A DNA stretch of 64,000 nt from Bdellovibrionaceae bacterium UBA6502 (lineage in GTDB: Bacteria > Bdellovibrionota > Bdellovibrionia > Bdellovibrionales > UBA840). Where the stretch lies: NCBI GenBank assembly GCA_002436415.1, contig DJMA01000012.1, positions 113,045-177,044 of the forward strand, in the 5' to 3' direction. Positions within the stretch are counted from its first letter, which is position 1; every line of letters begins with the position of its first letter. Positions 8,437 to 17,074 of the stretch are shown here, in pieces. Below the pieces are notes generated by a model. That model did no database searches. It saw nothing but the letters and a program-made list of their open reading frames with translations, and had not been told where the DNA came from. A program made the position numbers and the translations under genes.

Positions 8437-8772
8437 ATGAACAGGTTAGAAGACATGCAACTTGATGAAAATCGCCTTCTCCAAATGGAGTACCTAGTGG
8501 ATCAATCAAGAATGGGACACCATCTCTTATTCGACAATGCTACTGTCAGTCGAGTCTTTACTGAAGAAAATGAGAATGATGAGGCTATGTTTAAGGTAGA
8601 AAACCTTGCTCGTATCCAAGATCTTCTTGCTGAATTCATGGACAAATCCACCCTTAAAGAAAAACGTCGTTTTCTCGACACCCTTGAGGATGAAGACCAC
8701 GACTTACTGGTTCGTACCTACTTTAACATCATCGAAAACTCAATTCATTCGGTGACACCATTTAAACATTAG
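8437..8772 (+). CDS. Small helical protein of unknown function
   Basis: 111 residues from the ATG at 8437 (MNRLEDMQL), which has a perfect AGGAGG six bases upstream. Longer starts at 8332 (TTG) and 8368 (ATG) have no SD. The protein is charged and predicted almost entirely helical, with no Cys, no signal peptide and no membrane segment. A strong terminator follows after 8 bases, so it is a monocistronic unit. No family is recognised. Confidence 0.65.
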   Translation: MNRLEDMQLDENRLLQMEYLVDQSRMGHHLLFDNATVSRVFTEENENDEAMFKVENLARIQDLLAEFMDKSTLKEKRRFLDTLEDEDHDLLVRTYFNIIENSIHSVTPFKH

Positions 8773-8780
8773 AAAATAAC

Positions 8781-8808
8781 AAGGCCTTAGAAATAAGGCC
8801 TTTTTTTT
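8781..8808 (+). terminator. Intrinsic terminator
   Basis: AAGGCCTTA pairs with TAAGGCCTT around a short loop, followed by eight T. Confidence 0.88.
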
Positions 8809-8842
8809 GTTCTCTTCTGAAAACTCCCCGCCCTTGGTCGAG

Positions 8843-8869
8843 TAAAGGATTCTTTTTCCTAGCCGATAA
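8843..8869 (+). promoter_or_regulatory. Sigma-28 (FliA) promoter
   Basis: TAAAG (8843-8847) and GCCGATAA (8862-8869), with exactly 15 bases between TAAA and GCCGATAA, match the FliA consensus TAAA-N15-GCCGATAA perfectly. The expected transcription start is at about 8876-8877, on or next to the ATG of the following gene. Confidence 0.75.
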
Positions 8870-8876
8870 AGAAAGT

Positions 8877-9173
8877 ATGAAAATCATACTCTCAAGTCTT
8901 TTGTTTTTATTTGCCAGCAATGCATTTGCAGAATATCGAGTCTTTCAACTTCGTTTGTCTCGAGGAGCAGGAGAAGTTCGTGAAGTGCTTTCCACACTTG
9001 ACCCCTACCAATACACGACCTACTACCCGGTAGACCCCGACGTAAGTGTTGAATATATGGATTCTTGGTTATGCCTTGGCGACACTTCAGGTTTTCGTGA
9101 ATATTGCAAAAAACCAAATCGTCAGCCTGCCGCTTTGAATGATAGCCCTGAAACCGCTACACAAGCTCAATAA
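8877..9173 (+). CDS. Small exported protein, probable flagellar-regulon member
   Basis: 98 residues. A Sec signal peptide (MKIILSSLLFLFASNAFA) gives a mature protein of about 80 residues with two cysteines (CLGDTSGFREYC) that could form a disulfide loop. No family is recognised. A perfect FliA promoter ends 7 bases before the ATG. The signal peptide fixes the ATG, so the message appears leaderless; no SD is present. Sigma-28 control would place it among late motility genes (envelope or flagellum-associated), but this is inference from the promoter only. Confidence 0.65.
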   Translation: MKIILSSLLFLFASNAFAEYRVFQLRLSRGAGEVREVLSTLDPYQYTTYYPVDPDVSVEYMDSWLCLGDTSGFREYCKKPNRQPAALNDSPETATQAQ

Positions 9174-9261
9174 GCTGTAAAATCTAGCCTTTCTTAGACT
9201 TTCCGTTTCCTCAGTTTTTTCATAAAATAAAGGAAGTGGTTTAAGCTACCAGGAAGGTTAT

Positions 9262-10761
9262 ATGGCTACAGACATCACACCAGGTCGCGCGAAGGAGTTG
9301 CGAGACTTAGGATCAAGTTACGAAAATAGAAAACGCGAGATTGTCGAGCGTGGTGAGCGTACCTTAAAAGATACGCAAGAATATTATCGTAAAAGAGAAA
9401 AAGACCTTCGTAAACATGGCAGCGCTGCCATTAACCACATCAAAAAACAAAACGATGAAAGCATCTCTGAAATAAGAGAACAAGGCAAGGAGCAGGTTCG
9501 CAATCAACATGAACGAGTCGACAAGCTCTATGATCAGCTTTCGAAAGACCAAGAGATACACCAAAAGAAAGTGGCTGAACAATATCGAAGAAACCAAAGC
9601 TCCCTAGAAGAGCAAAGAAAAACCGGTTCACTAAAACTGGAAGAATTGCAAGATCAGTACAAAGACAAAATGCAATCCAACCAAAAGCAATACAATGAGC
9701 AACTCACAAAACTGCAAACCGAAGGCTCCAAACAAGTTGCTGATGAACAAAGAGACCATCGTCAAAAACTAAATCAATTGCAAAACTACAATGAAAATCA
9801 ACTAGAACAAGCCGCCAACCGCCATAACGACTATTTTTTGAAAGTAAAAGATAGTCATAATCAACGCGTAAACAAGATTCATAAAGAGCATGAAAAACAA
9901 GTCGCTGAATTTAACGACGAAAAACTGCGAAACATGAATCAAATGCAACGTAAGTATCGTAAAGAACAACTTCGCCAGAAAGAAGCTAGTGACGCTAAAC
10001 TAGAGAAAATCCGCAAAGACAACAAACATGACGTCGCCAAGGAGATTGAACTTCAAACCAATCGCCAAGAGTCTTTACGTCAAGACTACGACAAAGAAAT
10101 TCGTCGAGTTCACAGAGAAGGCGAAGATAAACTAAGCGACAATGAAAAGAAATACCAAAGCCTTAACACCAAACAAGACAAATACTACCAAGGCGAGCTA
10201 ACTCGCAAAGAAAAGACTCACCATGAGAAAATGAAAGAGTTAGACAAAAACTTCAACTCTCGCAAGGAGTTCGTGAGCAATGAACAAAATCGTGTGATCG
10301 GTGAACTTAGAAAAGAGCACAAAATTAGATATAAAAACGAAAAAGAACTAAACACCCAAGAGCTAAGAACTCTCAATGATGAATATAGAAAAGCAATCAT
10401 TCGTACAAAAATAGAAATGATGGACGAAGTTACAAAATATGATAACAAGGAAAGTGACCCATTCTACAAAACTAAGTTTTTTGAGAATAATCTCACCGAA
10501 ACCCCTAGTCATTATTTATTTCAAGTAGAAATCCCTGAGCACGAAAAAGACAATATCGACGTCAGAGTACAAAATAAAATGATTACTCTTAGCGGGCTAA
10601 GACAACACAAGGAAAGCTTTGAGGCAGAAGGACAAAGATTTCGTTCAAATAGCAATGAAACTTTTTATCAAGAAATCCCTTTAGAAAACACCGTTAAAAC
10701 TAAAGACATAAAAACTTGGTACGAAGATGGGGTTTTCAAAGTCATTGCGCCAAAGGTTTAG
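9262..10761 (+). CDS. Long coiled coil fused to a C-terminal Hsp20/alpha-crystallin domain
   Basis: 499 residues; SD AGGAAGG and ATG at 9262. Residues ~10-400 are an uninterrupted, very charged Lys/Glu/Gln/Arg coiled coil with many short KE-rich repeats and no hydrophobic segment. Residues ~414-499 match the alpha-crystallin domain: a start like SHYLFQVEIPEHEKDNIDV, the strand MITLSGLRQ, and the terminal WYEDGVFKVIAPKV, equivalent to the 'NGVLxIxxPK' end of small heat-shock proteins. There is no IxI tail extension. Ordinary Hsp20 proteins are about 150 residues with a short N-terminal arm; here the arm is a ~400-residue rod. A cytoplasmic scaffold or filament with chaperone heads is possible; the function is unknown. 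Confidence 0.8.
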   Translation: MATDITPGRAKELRDLGSSYENRKREIVERGERTLKDTQEYYRKREKDLRKHGSAAINHIKKQNDESISEIREQGKEQVRNQHERVDKLYDQLSKDQEIHQKKVAEQYRRNQSSLEEQRKTGSLKLEELQDQYKDKMQSNQKQYNEQLTKLQTEGSKQVADEQRDHRQKLNQLQNYNENQLEQAANRHNDYFLKVKDSHNQRVNKIHKEHEKQVAEFNDEKLRNMNQMQRKYRKEQLRQKEASDAKLEKIRKDNKHDVAKEIELQTNRQESLRQDYDKEIRRVHREGEDKLSDNEKKYQSLNTKQDKYYQGELTRKEKTHHEKMKELDKNFNSRKEFVSNEQNRVIGELRKEHKIRYKNEKELNTQELRTLNDEYRKAIIRTKIEMMDEVTKYDNKESDPFYKTKFFENNLTETPSHYLFQVEIPEHEKDNIDVRVQNKMITLSGLRQHKESFEAEGQRFRSNSNETFYQEIPLENTVKTKDIKTWYEDGVFKVIAPKV

Positions 10762-11079
10762 TAAAAAACTTTTTCACTCCCCCCTATTTCATTAAACCTA
10801 AAAAATAGTAAAACCATTGCTCTGTAAAAAATTACGACAAAAACAAAAACATTAATGAAAAAGTAATTTTATTCATTGCGACCAAAATAAATCTCTGAGT
10901 ATTTAGTTTGCCCAAAAATATTTTCTCTCTAAGTTGCCTGTATTCTTTCTCAAAAAGATTTGCATGAAATTCTCAAATTGATTCTCAATTGTTACGTCAA
11001 TGTAATACAAATTTTTGTTCCATCTCCGAAAGTTTAAGTAGTAATTTAAGTTAGCGTTTTACACAAAGGAATTTAGAAT
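10762..11079 (+). other. 318-base non-coding leader region
   Basis: AT-rich, without an open frame. It contains one copy of the C-rich motif CTCCCCCCTATTTC (about 10776), shared with regions upstream of mutS2 and the SpoIID gene, and a direct repeat ATTCTCAAATTG/ATTCTCAATTG near 10978. No clear terminator or consensus promoter was found. Confidence 0.4.
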
Positions 11080-13164
11080 ATGCGTTCATTATTTCTAATT
11101 CTACTTTTGCAGGCTTTTATAGTCTCATGTGCCGGACCATCAAATGATGACTCCACCAACGAGAATCCAAATACGGAAAATCCCGTAGATAATTCCCCTG
11201 GAAACTCTGAACCACAACCAATCATTGCACCGGAAATAATATCACCTATTAGTGATTTAGGACCCGCTAGTACACACAATTTGTCTTTTCAATGTAGCAG
11301 TAGCTGTGAGTATCGTTTTTCATACCAAAGCACAGCCAATATCGATTTGTCTGCTTTAAACTATGCTGCAACAAACTCTTACGAACTTAGTCCAGCAACT
11401 GGTACCTATTATTTTGCCATTCAAGCAAGAGATACGAACAATCAACTGGAATCTAGTATCATAGAAATCCAAATTGAAATTGATAAAGACGCGCCCTCAA
11501 GTGTTTCGAACCTTAGTATTGACTCTGAACAAACAGAAACAAGAAGTCCTTCCGCTAGCTGGGATTTAGCTACAGACAACACAAGCATCTCTCATTATGA
11601 ATTATCTGTCGGTACAAGCCCTGGCGGTGCAGAGATTCAAAGCTATACAAACATAGGTAATTCAAACACTGGTTTTCTCAGTCAGTTACAACTCGAAGAC
11701 GCCATTGATTACTATTTAAATGTCAGAGCAGTAGATATTGCTGGTAACCAAGGACCCGTTATCTCTAGCTCTGCTTGGAATATTCCCGGAGCTCCCTACC
11801 CTGTAGACTCCTTAGCCCTAAGAAAAATATCTCAAACAGAAATAGAAATTGGTTGGTCGGCCCCTAATAATAACGGCATTGCGATTACGGATTACTACAT
11901 TGACTATCGTTTGGCAGAACCTGCAGGCAACAACTGGACAAGTCTCAATGATGCCGTCAGCACGGATACTACAGCTAAAATTAGTGGCTTGAGCCCATCT
12001 ACTAAATACCAATTTCAAGTAAGAGCTTACAATGGAACAAGTAGTTTAGGCTCCAATGTTTTAGAGGCAGAAACAGCACCAGAAGACCCATTTTTTGAAC
12101 CGAATTATTTTAAAGCAATGAACTTAGGTGGTGCTAGCAAAAGCATCCTTGTTGCATGGGAAGATTCCACTGAAATATTTTTGAACGACGCCACTAGCAT
12201 TGTGTTAAATGCCGCTGAAACCTATGAATTCGACTCTAATCTTGGTGACGTTTTAAAGTCAGAAAAATTCTTCTTCGTATCAGGACGCTTAACAAACGGT
12301 AGCGCTGGAAACAATGATGTAAGCCGAAATGCAAATATCGTATGGAGCTCTCCTGACTGGGCAGGTAAGGACTTTCTTTTTACTGGTACAAGAAACGCAG
12401 ATCATAGAGTTAGCGTTTATTCCTTCGAGGATAGTAGCGTAGAATTATTCGATGGAGATAGTTTGATAGAACAAATCAACTTAAACGCAGGTGATTTCCA
12501 CCAATTTAGCATCTCCTATCATGGTGGCTTTCAAATCAAAAGTGATAAACTAATCCTCGCCTATATGTACTCTGGTGGCGATGAATATGCAATCGATCCA
12601 AAGCCCCTTCTTCCTGCTAGTTTTGATATATTAGGGATTCCATCTAGGAGTGTTAAAATCACAACTTCTAGTAACACTGCTACTGCTAATTTATATCACT
12701 CAGACTCTTTTACTAGTCAGCTACAATTGGCTGCTGGGTCTGAGAAGTCTGTAAATGGACGAGGAGTGATAGGTCTTTACAAAGAAAATGCCTTGCGAAT
12801 TCGATCCACAGAAGAACTAGTGGCAAACTCAAATGCTGACGCCAACGGCTATTGCTCAGCGCCTTTTGTTCCAACTTCTTTATTAAAGAAAAAATTTATC
12901 GTGAATGCTAAGATCGACTTCATTGCATTTGCTTCACTACAAGCGGGAGACATCACTGTCGAACTTCCAGATGGAAGTACATCATTAATTCCTTTAGAAC
13001 GAACGGGAGATGAAGCTTTTGCTCCCTTTAAGGCAAGAACTTCAGGAGTTCCAGCAGGTACGAAATTTTATTCTTCCACTCGCTTTCAAGCTTGGTATCA
13101 AGCGAATGGAAATACTGATTCTATTGCTGATGATGATGAAACAATATTATTTGGTTTTGACTAA
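11080..13164 (+). CDS. Large lipoprotein with fibronectin type III domains
   Basis: 694 residues; SD AAAGGAA. The signal peptide ends at a lipobox, IVSC with Cys17. A Pro/Asn/Glu-rich linker precedes beta domains: an Ig/FN3-like unit at about 130-245 and a clear FN3 domain at about 247-340, with GWSAPNNNG, YYIDYR and SGLSPSTKYQFQVRAYN. The C-terminal ~350 residues are a beta-rich repeat region with a style reminiscent of IgGFc-binding-type extracellular domains (weak resemblance only). It is likely surface-exposed and adhesive. It ends 8 bases before a convergent gene. Confidence 0.8.
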   Translation: MRSLFLILLLQAFIVSCAGPSNDDSTNENPNTENPVDNSPGNSEPQPIIAPEIISPISDLGPASTHNLSFQCSSSCEYRFSYQSTANIDLSALNYAATNSYELSPATGTYYFAIQARDTNNQLESSIIEIQIEIDKDAPSSVSNLSIDSEQTETRSPSASWDLATDNTSISHYELSVGTSPGGAEIQSYTNIGNSNTGFLSQLQLEDAIDYYLNVRAVDIAGNQGPVISSSAWNIPGAPYPVDSLALRKISQTEIEIGWSAPNNNGIAITDYYIDYRLAEPAGNNWTSLNDAVSTDTTAKISGLSPSTKYQFQVRAYNGTSSLGSNVLEAETAPEDPFFEPNYFKAMNLGGASKSILVAWEDSTEIFLNDATSIVLNAAETYEFDSNLGDVLKSEKFFFVSGRLTNGSAGNNDVSRNANIVWSSPDWAGKDFLFTGTRNADHRVSVYSFEDSSVELFDGDSLIEQINLNAGDFHQFSISYHGGFQIKSDKLILAYMYSGGDEYAIDPKPLLPASFDILGIPSRSVKITTSSNTATANLYHSDSFTSQLQLAAGSEKSVNGRGVIGLYKENALRIRSTEELVANSNADANGYCSAPFVPTSLLKKKFIVNAKIDFIAFASLQAGDITVELPDGSTSLIPLERTGDEAFAPFKARTSGVPAGTKFYSSTRFQAWYQANGNTDSIADDDETILFGFD

Positions 13165-13172
13165 TAAGAGGC

Positions 13173-13511
13173 TTATTTTAATTTCGCTTTGGAAATTCTA
13201 TGAACATCATTCATATTCATTTCCATGCGAGACAAAGCCTTATCCGATCTGTCGATTTGATTACGCATGAAGCGCACTAAGTCATAGGAAGACAAATGCA
13301 TCGCTGGACTGATATTAAAAGAGCTTGCCGGTTCTTTTTCTGAATTGATTTTTAAACCGATCATCTTTTGAATATTTACGAATTCTTTGTTCTCTTTTTG
13401 CATCTCTTCCTCACTGGTCTTTTGGCTGGTAATAATGCTATCTCTAGCAGTACTCAAATAAAACTTAAATTTTCTTACATTTGTTATAATTTTCTTAAAC
13501 CTAATATTCAC
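13173..13511 (-). CDS. Small hypothetical protein
   Basis: Up to 112 residues from a GTG that overlaps the end of the upstream protease gene by 11 bases, suggesting translational coupling. An internal ATG at 13403 with GAGGA just upstream would give 76 residues and is the main alternative. The product is charged, helical and without signal peptide or Cys. No family is recognised. It is probably co-transcribed with the matrixin-like gene. Confidence 0.45.
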   Translation of the reverse strand: MNIRFKKIITNVRKFKFYLSTARDSIITSQKTSEEEMQKENKEFVNIQKMIGLKINSEKEPASSFNISPAMHLSSYDLVRFMRNQIDRSDKALSRMEMNMNDVHRISKAKLK

Positions 13512-14124
13512 AACTTAAAGCAGCTAAATCTTGCTCCGTTGGTTCTCTTCTCTCATCGAAATTCGTGGCTAATTCCGGGTACATAACACTTTCTACCTCA
13601 TCCACATGAGCCAATCCTAGGGCATGTCCAATTTCATGAACAATCAAAGCAACCAAATCCACTCGTCCGTATCTGGCTTTATCTACAAAGAAATTGTGGT
13701 CATCTTCATTAATTCCGATGCTGGCCGTATAGATGTTATTTCCGCGCCATTTAATCAATGTTCTGGCTTGTTCTCTTGAGAGGCCTTCCTCCCAATCATA
13801 TATCCATAGAATCTTGATATCCATTTCACCGATTTGTGACTCAGGCAAGATTCCGTAGAAATCAAAAATTTCGTAGCCTAAAGCGTTTTCCCAATTGATC
13901 AAGGCCTGCTCAATGGCTCTAACATAGTCGGCATCGTAAATTCCTTCTCTCACTCCGACTTTCAACTTCTCTGTTGTTTTCCAAGAAACTCTCTGTTTTT
14001 GCGAGTTCATCACGAAATCACAACTTTCCTGAGGAGCTATGGTGTCAGTACAGGCTACAAGCCAAGTCATAACTAATAGTAGACTGATGCTGGTTTTAAT
14101 TTTGGTTTTCCAATTCGTAATCAA
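13501..14124 (-). CDS. Matrixin-like zinc metalloprotease lipoprotein
   Basis: About 207 residues from the TTG at 14124, which has GGAGGA eight bases upstream; the longer GTG start at 14142 overlaps that SD. The signal peptide ends in the lipobox LVAC. The zinc site HEIGHALGLAHVD fits the metzincin/matrixin pattern HExxHxxGxxH followed by D, and the Met-turn is ESVMYPE. Upstream is an insert with WRGNNIYTASIGINE. It should be a membrane-anchored, periplasmic or surface endopeptidase. The small downstream gene overlaps its stop codon. Confidence 0.88.
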   Translation of the reverse strand: MITNWKTKIKTSISLLLVMTWLVACTDTIAPQESCDFVMNSQKQRVSWKTTEKLKVGVREGIYDADYVRAIEQALINWENALGYEIFDFYGILPESQIGEMDIKILWIYDWEEGLSREQARTLIKWRGNNIYTASIGINEDDHNFFVDKARYGRVDLVALIVHEIGHALGLAHVDEVESVMYPELATNFDERREPTEQDLAALSCEY

Positions 14125-14162
14125 AATGCTTTTCCTCCGCACCCTCTTTTATTTCAAGAGCC

Positions 14163-14728
14163 GGGCCAAGACCTAAAAAACCAAAGACTCTAATCGTAAG
14201 CATCTGAAAATACTAAACTTTTTAAATACATCCGCAATTTTTCCAAGGAAAACGATTAAGGCTGGGGCTGTTAGTGAATTTTTACCAGAACAAGGTGAAA
14301 TCTATAACACACTGAAATCACTGATTTATTTCAATATGTTATTTTATAACAGGAAAGTTACAAAAAACGCCACCTAGAAAACGCCTTATAAATAAATATA
14401 CTTTTTAGTGCTGAGAAATAGAATAGCTCTAATTACCGGACCTCCTGTCCAATATTTTGGACAAGTCTCTCTGAGAAAGTTTAAATCTTTCTAGGCGCTT
14501 TGAAGCTTGTTTTTTTAGAATCAAAGCCTCTAAAATTAGAATAAATAACAAAACCTTATATAAGAGCTCATCAAAAGCTATTTACCCCACATACAAAGCC
14601 ATTCTATCCAGTTTAATTATGGCACCAGCCAAGACCTAGGTCGCACAACGCACCTCCTTCAACTGAAAAATAGCTCAATTTTAGTATATTCATGAAATAA
14701 ATTCGTGTCAGAGTGGCACTCATAAAGC
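14163..14728. other. Non-coding stretch upstream of the sigma-54 promoter
   Basis: No credible gene. A hairpin GTCCAA-TATT-TTGGAC lies at 14447-14462. A weak stem followed by seven T near 14500-14517 could be a terminator on the plus strand. No tRNA-like fold was recognised. Together with the following candidate RNA this is the longest gap between genes in the window (about 900 bases). Confidence 0.5.
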
Positions 14729-14744
14729 TGGCACCAAGCTTGCT
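14729..14744 (+). promoter_or_regulatory. Sigma-54 (RpoN) promoter without an adjacent gene
   Basis: TGGCAC-CAAGC-TTGCT: exact -24/-12 consensus, GG and GC separated by 10 bases. Predicted start near 14755. The next plus-strand protein gene is more than 2 kb away, beyond a hairpin terminator and two minus-strand genes. The 16 bases around it are almost identical to the site at 52726-52741. Confidence 0.8.
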
Positions 14745-14754
14745 CTATATAAGG

Positions 14755-15012
14755 CTATCACCGGCTCTTCGCCACGATCGTGGAGACCAACAGAGCCACC
14801 TATCCTACCTAACTTTACTTGTCATCCAGTGGGAGAAAACTCTCCCGCTAGGTCGTATCTTTAAAATGAAAAAATTACACACCCCTTTTTCACTCCCTGA
14901 TAAAGCTTCTCTAAGACTGTGTCTTCCTAGAAAGCCTGTCTGATCAATGGGCTCCAAAAAAAACTTCCCCAGCAAAAATCAAAAAAAAAGAGATCCCAGT
15001 GGATCTCTTTTG
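14755..15012 (+). ncRNA. Candidate sigma-54-dependent small RNA
   Basis: About 258 bases between the predicted RpoN start and a hairpin terminator. Visible structure: GGCTCT (14763-14768) pairs with AGAGCC (14792-14797) around an inner CCAC-GATC-GTGG hairpin (14772-14783). A second hairpin GGGAGA-AAAC-TCTCCC lies at 14831-14846, and a third centres on AAGAC-TGT-GTCTT near 14912-14924. The end is GAGATCC-CAGT-GGATCTC followed by TTTT. A 76-residue frame (14713-14943) starts upstream of the predicted transcript start and looks non-coding. The family is unknown; it may act as a base-pairing regulator. The prediction rests on promoter, fold and terminator only. Confidence 0.5.
14981..15012. terminator. 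Bidirectional terminator
   Basis: AAAAGAGATCC pairs with GGATCTCTTTT around a CAGT loop. On the minus strand the stem is followed by nine T, so it is the strong terminator of the response-regulator gene; on the plus strand it has four T. Confidence 0.85.
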
Positions 15013-15035
15013 ATAAATTTATTTAAAAAAATACT

Positions 15036-15743
15036 TTAGTGTTGGACTCCGCTTAAACCAGCAAAACGATAGCCAACACCACGAACGGTTTGAATATCAT
15101 CTCCTCTACCGCCTAATTTTTTACGAAGAGCAGCCATATGCACATCAATGGTTCTGTCTGTTATGCTTAAACGTCCAAGAACTTTTTCTCGCAATTGGTC
15201 ACGAGATAAAACTCTTCCAGCCTGCATTAATAACTCGCTAAGAAGCTTAAACTCAGTAAGAGTTAATTTCACTTCCTCTTCATCAACGAAAACTTTGTGA
15301 GCTGAAAAATCCACTACTAAATTGTGATTTACAAGTTGGTTTGGACGATTTGTAGCTACTAATGTACCTTTAGTCCTTCTAAGCACTGCACGAATTCTTG
15401 CAGCAAGCTCTTTAGACATAAAAGGCTTTGTCACATAATCATCCACACCAGAGTTGAAGGCTTCTAGTTTTTCGCCCTCTCCACCGAGACCGGTAACCAT
15501 AATCACTGGAATATCTGAAAAGTTTGAATCATTTCTTAGGTCTCTAAGAACATCGATTCCCATTTTTCCTGGCATCAATTGATCTAGCAAAATAATATCT
15601 GGATTGTATTTGGTAACTACATCCATAACCGAATCACCTCGGTCGCAGGTATAAACTAAAAATCCTTGATTGATTAACTTTTGTGATAGTAATTCACGAA
15701 TGTCTTGTTCGTCTTCAACCAAAAGTACTGAGATTTCTTCCAT
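15036..15743 (-). CDS. OmpR/PhoB-family response regulator
   Basis: 235 residues. The receiver domain (1-120) has all key residues: acidic pair E10/D11, phospho-acceptor D54 in DIILLDQLMPGKMG, T84 in MVTG, and K106 in VTKPF. A winged-helix DNA-binding domain follows (about 135-230), with LTLTEFKLLSELLMQAGRVLSRDQL and the terminal VRGVGYRF. No histidine kinase gene is adjacent, so it is an orphan regulator whose partner lies elsewhere. It acts as a cytoplasmic transcription factor; the targets are not evident. Confidence 0.93.
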   Translation of the reverse strand: MEEISVLLVEDEQDIRELLSQKLINQGFLVYTCDRGDSVMDVVTKYNPDIILLDQLMPGKMGIDVLRDLRNDSNFSDIPVIMVTGLGGEGEKLEAFNSGVDDYVTKPFMSKELAARIRAVLRRTKGTLVATNRPNQLVNHNLVVDFSAHKVFVDEEEVKLTLTEFKLLSELLMQAGRVLSRDQLREKVLGRLSITDRTIDVHMAALRKKLGGRGDDIQTVRGVGYRFAGLSGVQH

Positions 15744-16009
15744 CTTTAAACGCCCCTAACAAAAAGCCAATAATACTCTAAAGCACATTCAATTAGTTTT
15801 CAATTATCTTCTAAAAAGAATAACTATTTATAAATAATTTTAGTACTACTTAGCAATACCTTGCAATATACCCAGCTTTCAGAATTTCGCAAGTGATGTA
15901 AACCAAATTGGTTATTTAACTGGGCTTTTGTTCGCTTTTCAGAGCCATTTGACCTTTCAAAGAGCAATTGTTTACAAGATGTTTAAAAATGCCACCTGGC
16001 GGTAATTTC

Positions 16010-16921
16010 TCAGTGCAGGGCGTTTTTCCTAACTTCCTCTAAAAGCTCAGTTAAGCGCGATTTATCTACCGAATACTGTTTACTACAAAACTCACAAGTT
16101 ACTTCTGCGCCATTTTCTCTAGCTAAAAGTTCCTGGATATCATTTTCTGATAAAAATAAAATCGAACGCTCTACCTTTTCTTGCGTACATGTACATGAAT
16201 AACTAAGTTCATGCTCATGTTCGATCTCCATCAACTCGATTCCTTTTAAAAACTCTTCTAGAATTTCTTGTTCGCCGCCGCCATCAACCAAAATTTTTGA
16301 TAGCTCTTTTGCGTTTTTAACATTTTCTTCGAGAGTTTTAATCTCTTGCTCAGTATGCCCAGGCATTAGCTCAATGATTAAACCACCCGCTGCTGTCAAA
16401 AGGCCATACTCGTTAATATGCTCTCCTAAAGCTACTACGGAAGGAATTTGATGAGACTGCTGTAAATACCAAGCAATGTCAGAACCTATTTCACCGGTTT
16501 TAATAATAACCGTTCCATTGAAAGGTTGTTTTTGGTAAGGCAAAGTTCGCACAACATTTAAAAGCCCAACTCCAATTGCTGAACTAACATCGATTTTTCC
16601 ATCTTTTAAAGCAAGATCAAACTGTGGATTAGCAATATAGCCACGCACACTTCCCTCAAAACTTGCTTCCACAAACAGCTCGCCAATGGGACCATTACCT
16701 TGAAAGTGTAAGCCTGTTTTTCCATTCTTTGCCTGTGAAGCCAAAAGGCAAGCAGATAAAGTTGCCCTTCCCATAGCAACACTAGCAACAGGACTCATAT
16801 TGGGGTGAACATTTTGTAACTCGGCGATCAGTTGCTGGGCAATTACACAAGATACCCTTACTGTGCCTGACTTCGATAAATATTTTTTAACAATGTCGTG
16901 GTTTGGTAGTGCCTGACTCAT
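16010..16921 (-). CDS. hslO: Redox-regulated chaperone Hsp33
   Basis: 303 residues, the usual length. The N-terminal domain shows family motifs (ATLSACLLASQAKNGKTGLHFQGNGPIGELFVEA). The C-terminal redox switch has the four zinc-binding cysteines as CTC (about residue 246) and CEFC (about residue 279), matching CxC-x(27-32)-CxxC. Hsp33 is a cytoplasmic holdase activated by oxidation of these cysteines. No SD is visible before the ATG at 16921. It is divergent from the FAH-family gene. Confidence 0.95.
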   Translation of the reverse strand: MSQALPNHDIVKKYLSKSGTVRVSCVIAQQLIAELQNVHPNMSPVASVAMGRATLSACLLASQAKNGKTGLHFQGNGPIGELFVEASFEGSVRGYIANPQFDLALKDGKIDVSSAIGVGLLNVVRTLPYQKQPFNGTVIIKTGEIGSDIAWYLQQSHQIPSVVALGEHINEYGLLTAAGGLIIELMPGHTEQEIKTLEENVKNAKELSKILVDGGGEQEILEEFLKGIELMEIEHEHELSYSCTCTQEKVERSILFLSENDIQELLARENGAEVTCEFCSKQYSVDKSRLTELLEEVRKNALH

Positions 16922-17074
16922 ATACTTTAGATTACCTTATTTTTTCCTATTAATGTAGTTGATCTTAATATTTTATTTCATACGGCAAATTAGGCTGACT
17001 AGGCTAGAAAGTTTTGTTTCAATGCAAAAATTATTGAGTCTATCTTATATTGAGACAATACAGAGGATAAAACT

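Noticed and set aside
14713..14943. 76-residue open frame
   Set aside because: It starts upstream of the predicted sigma-54 transcript start, has no SD, unusual composition and no homology-like pattern, and crosses RNA hairpins.
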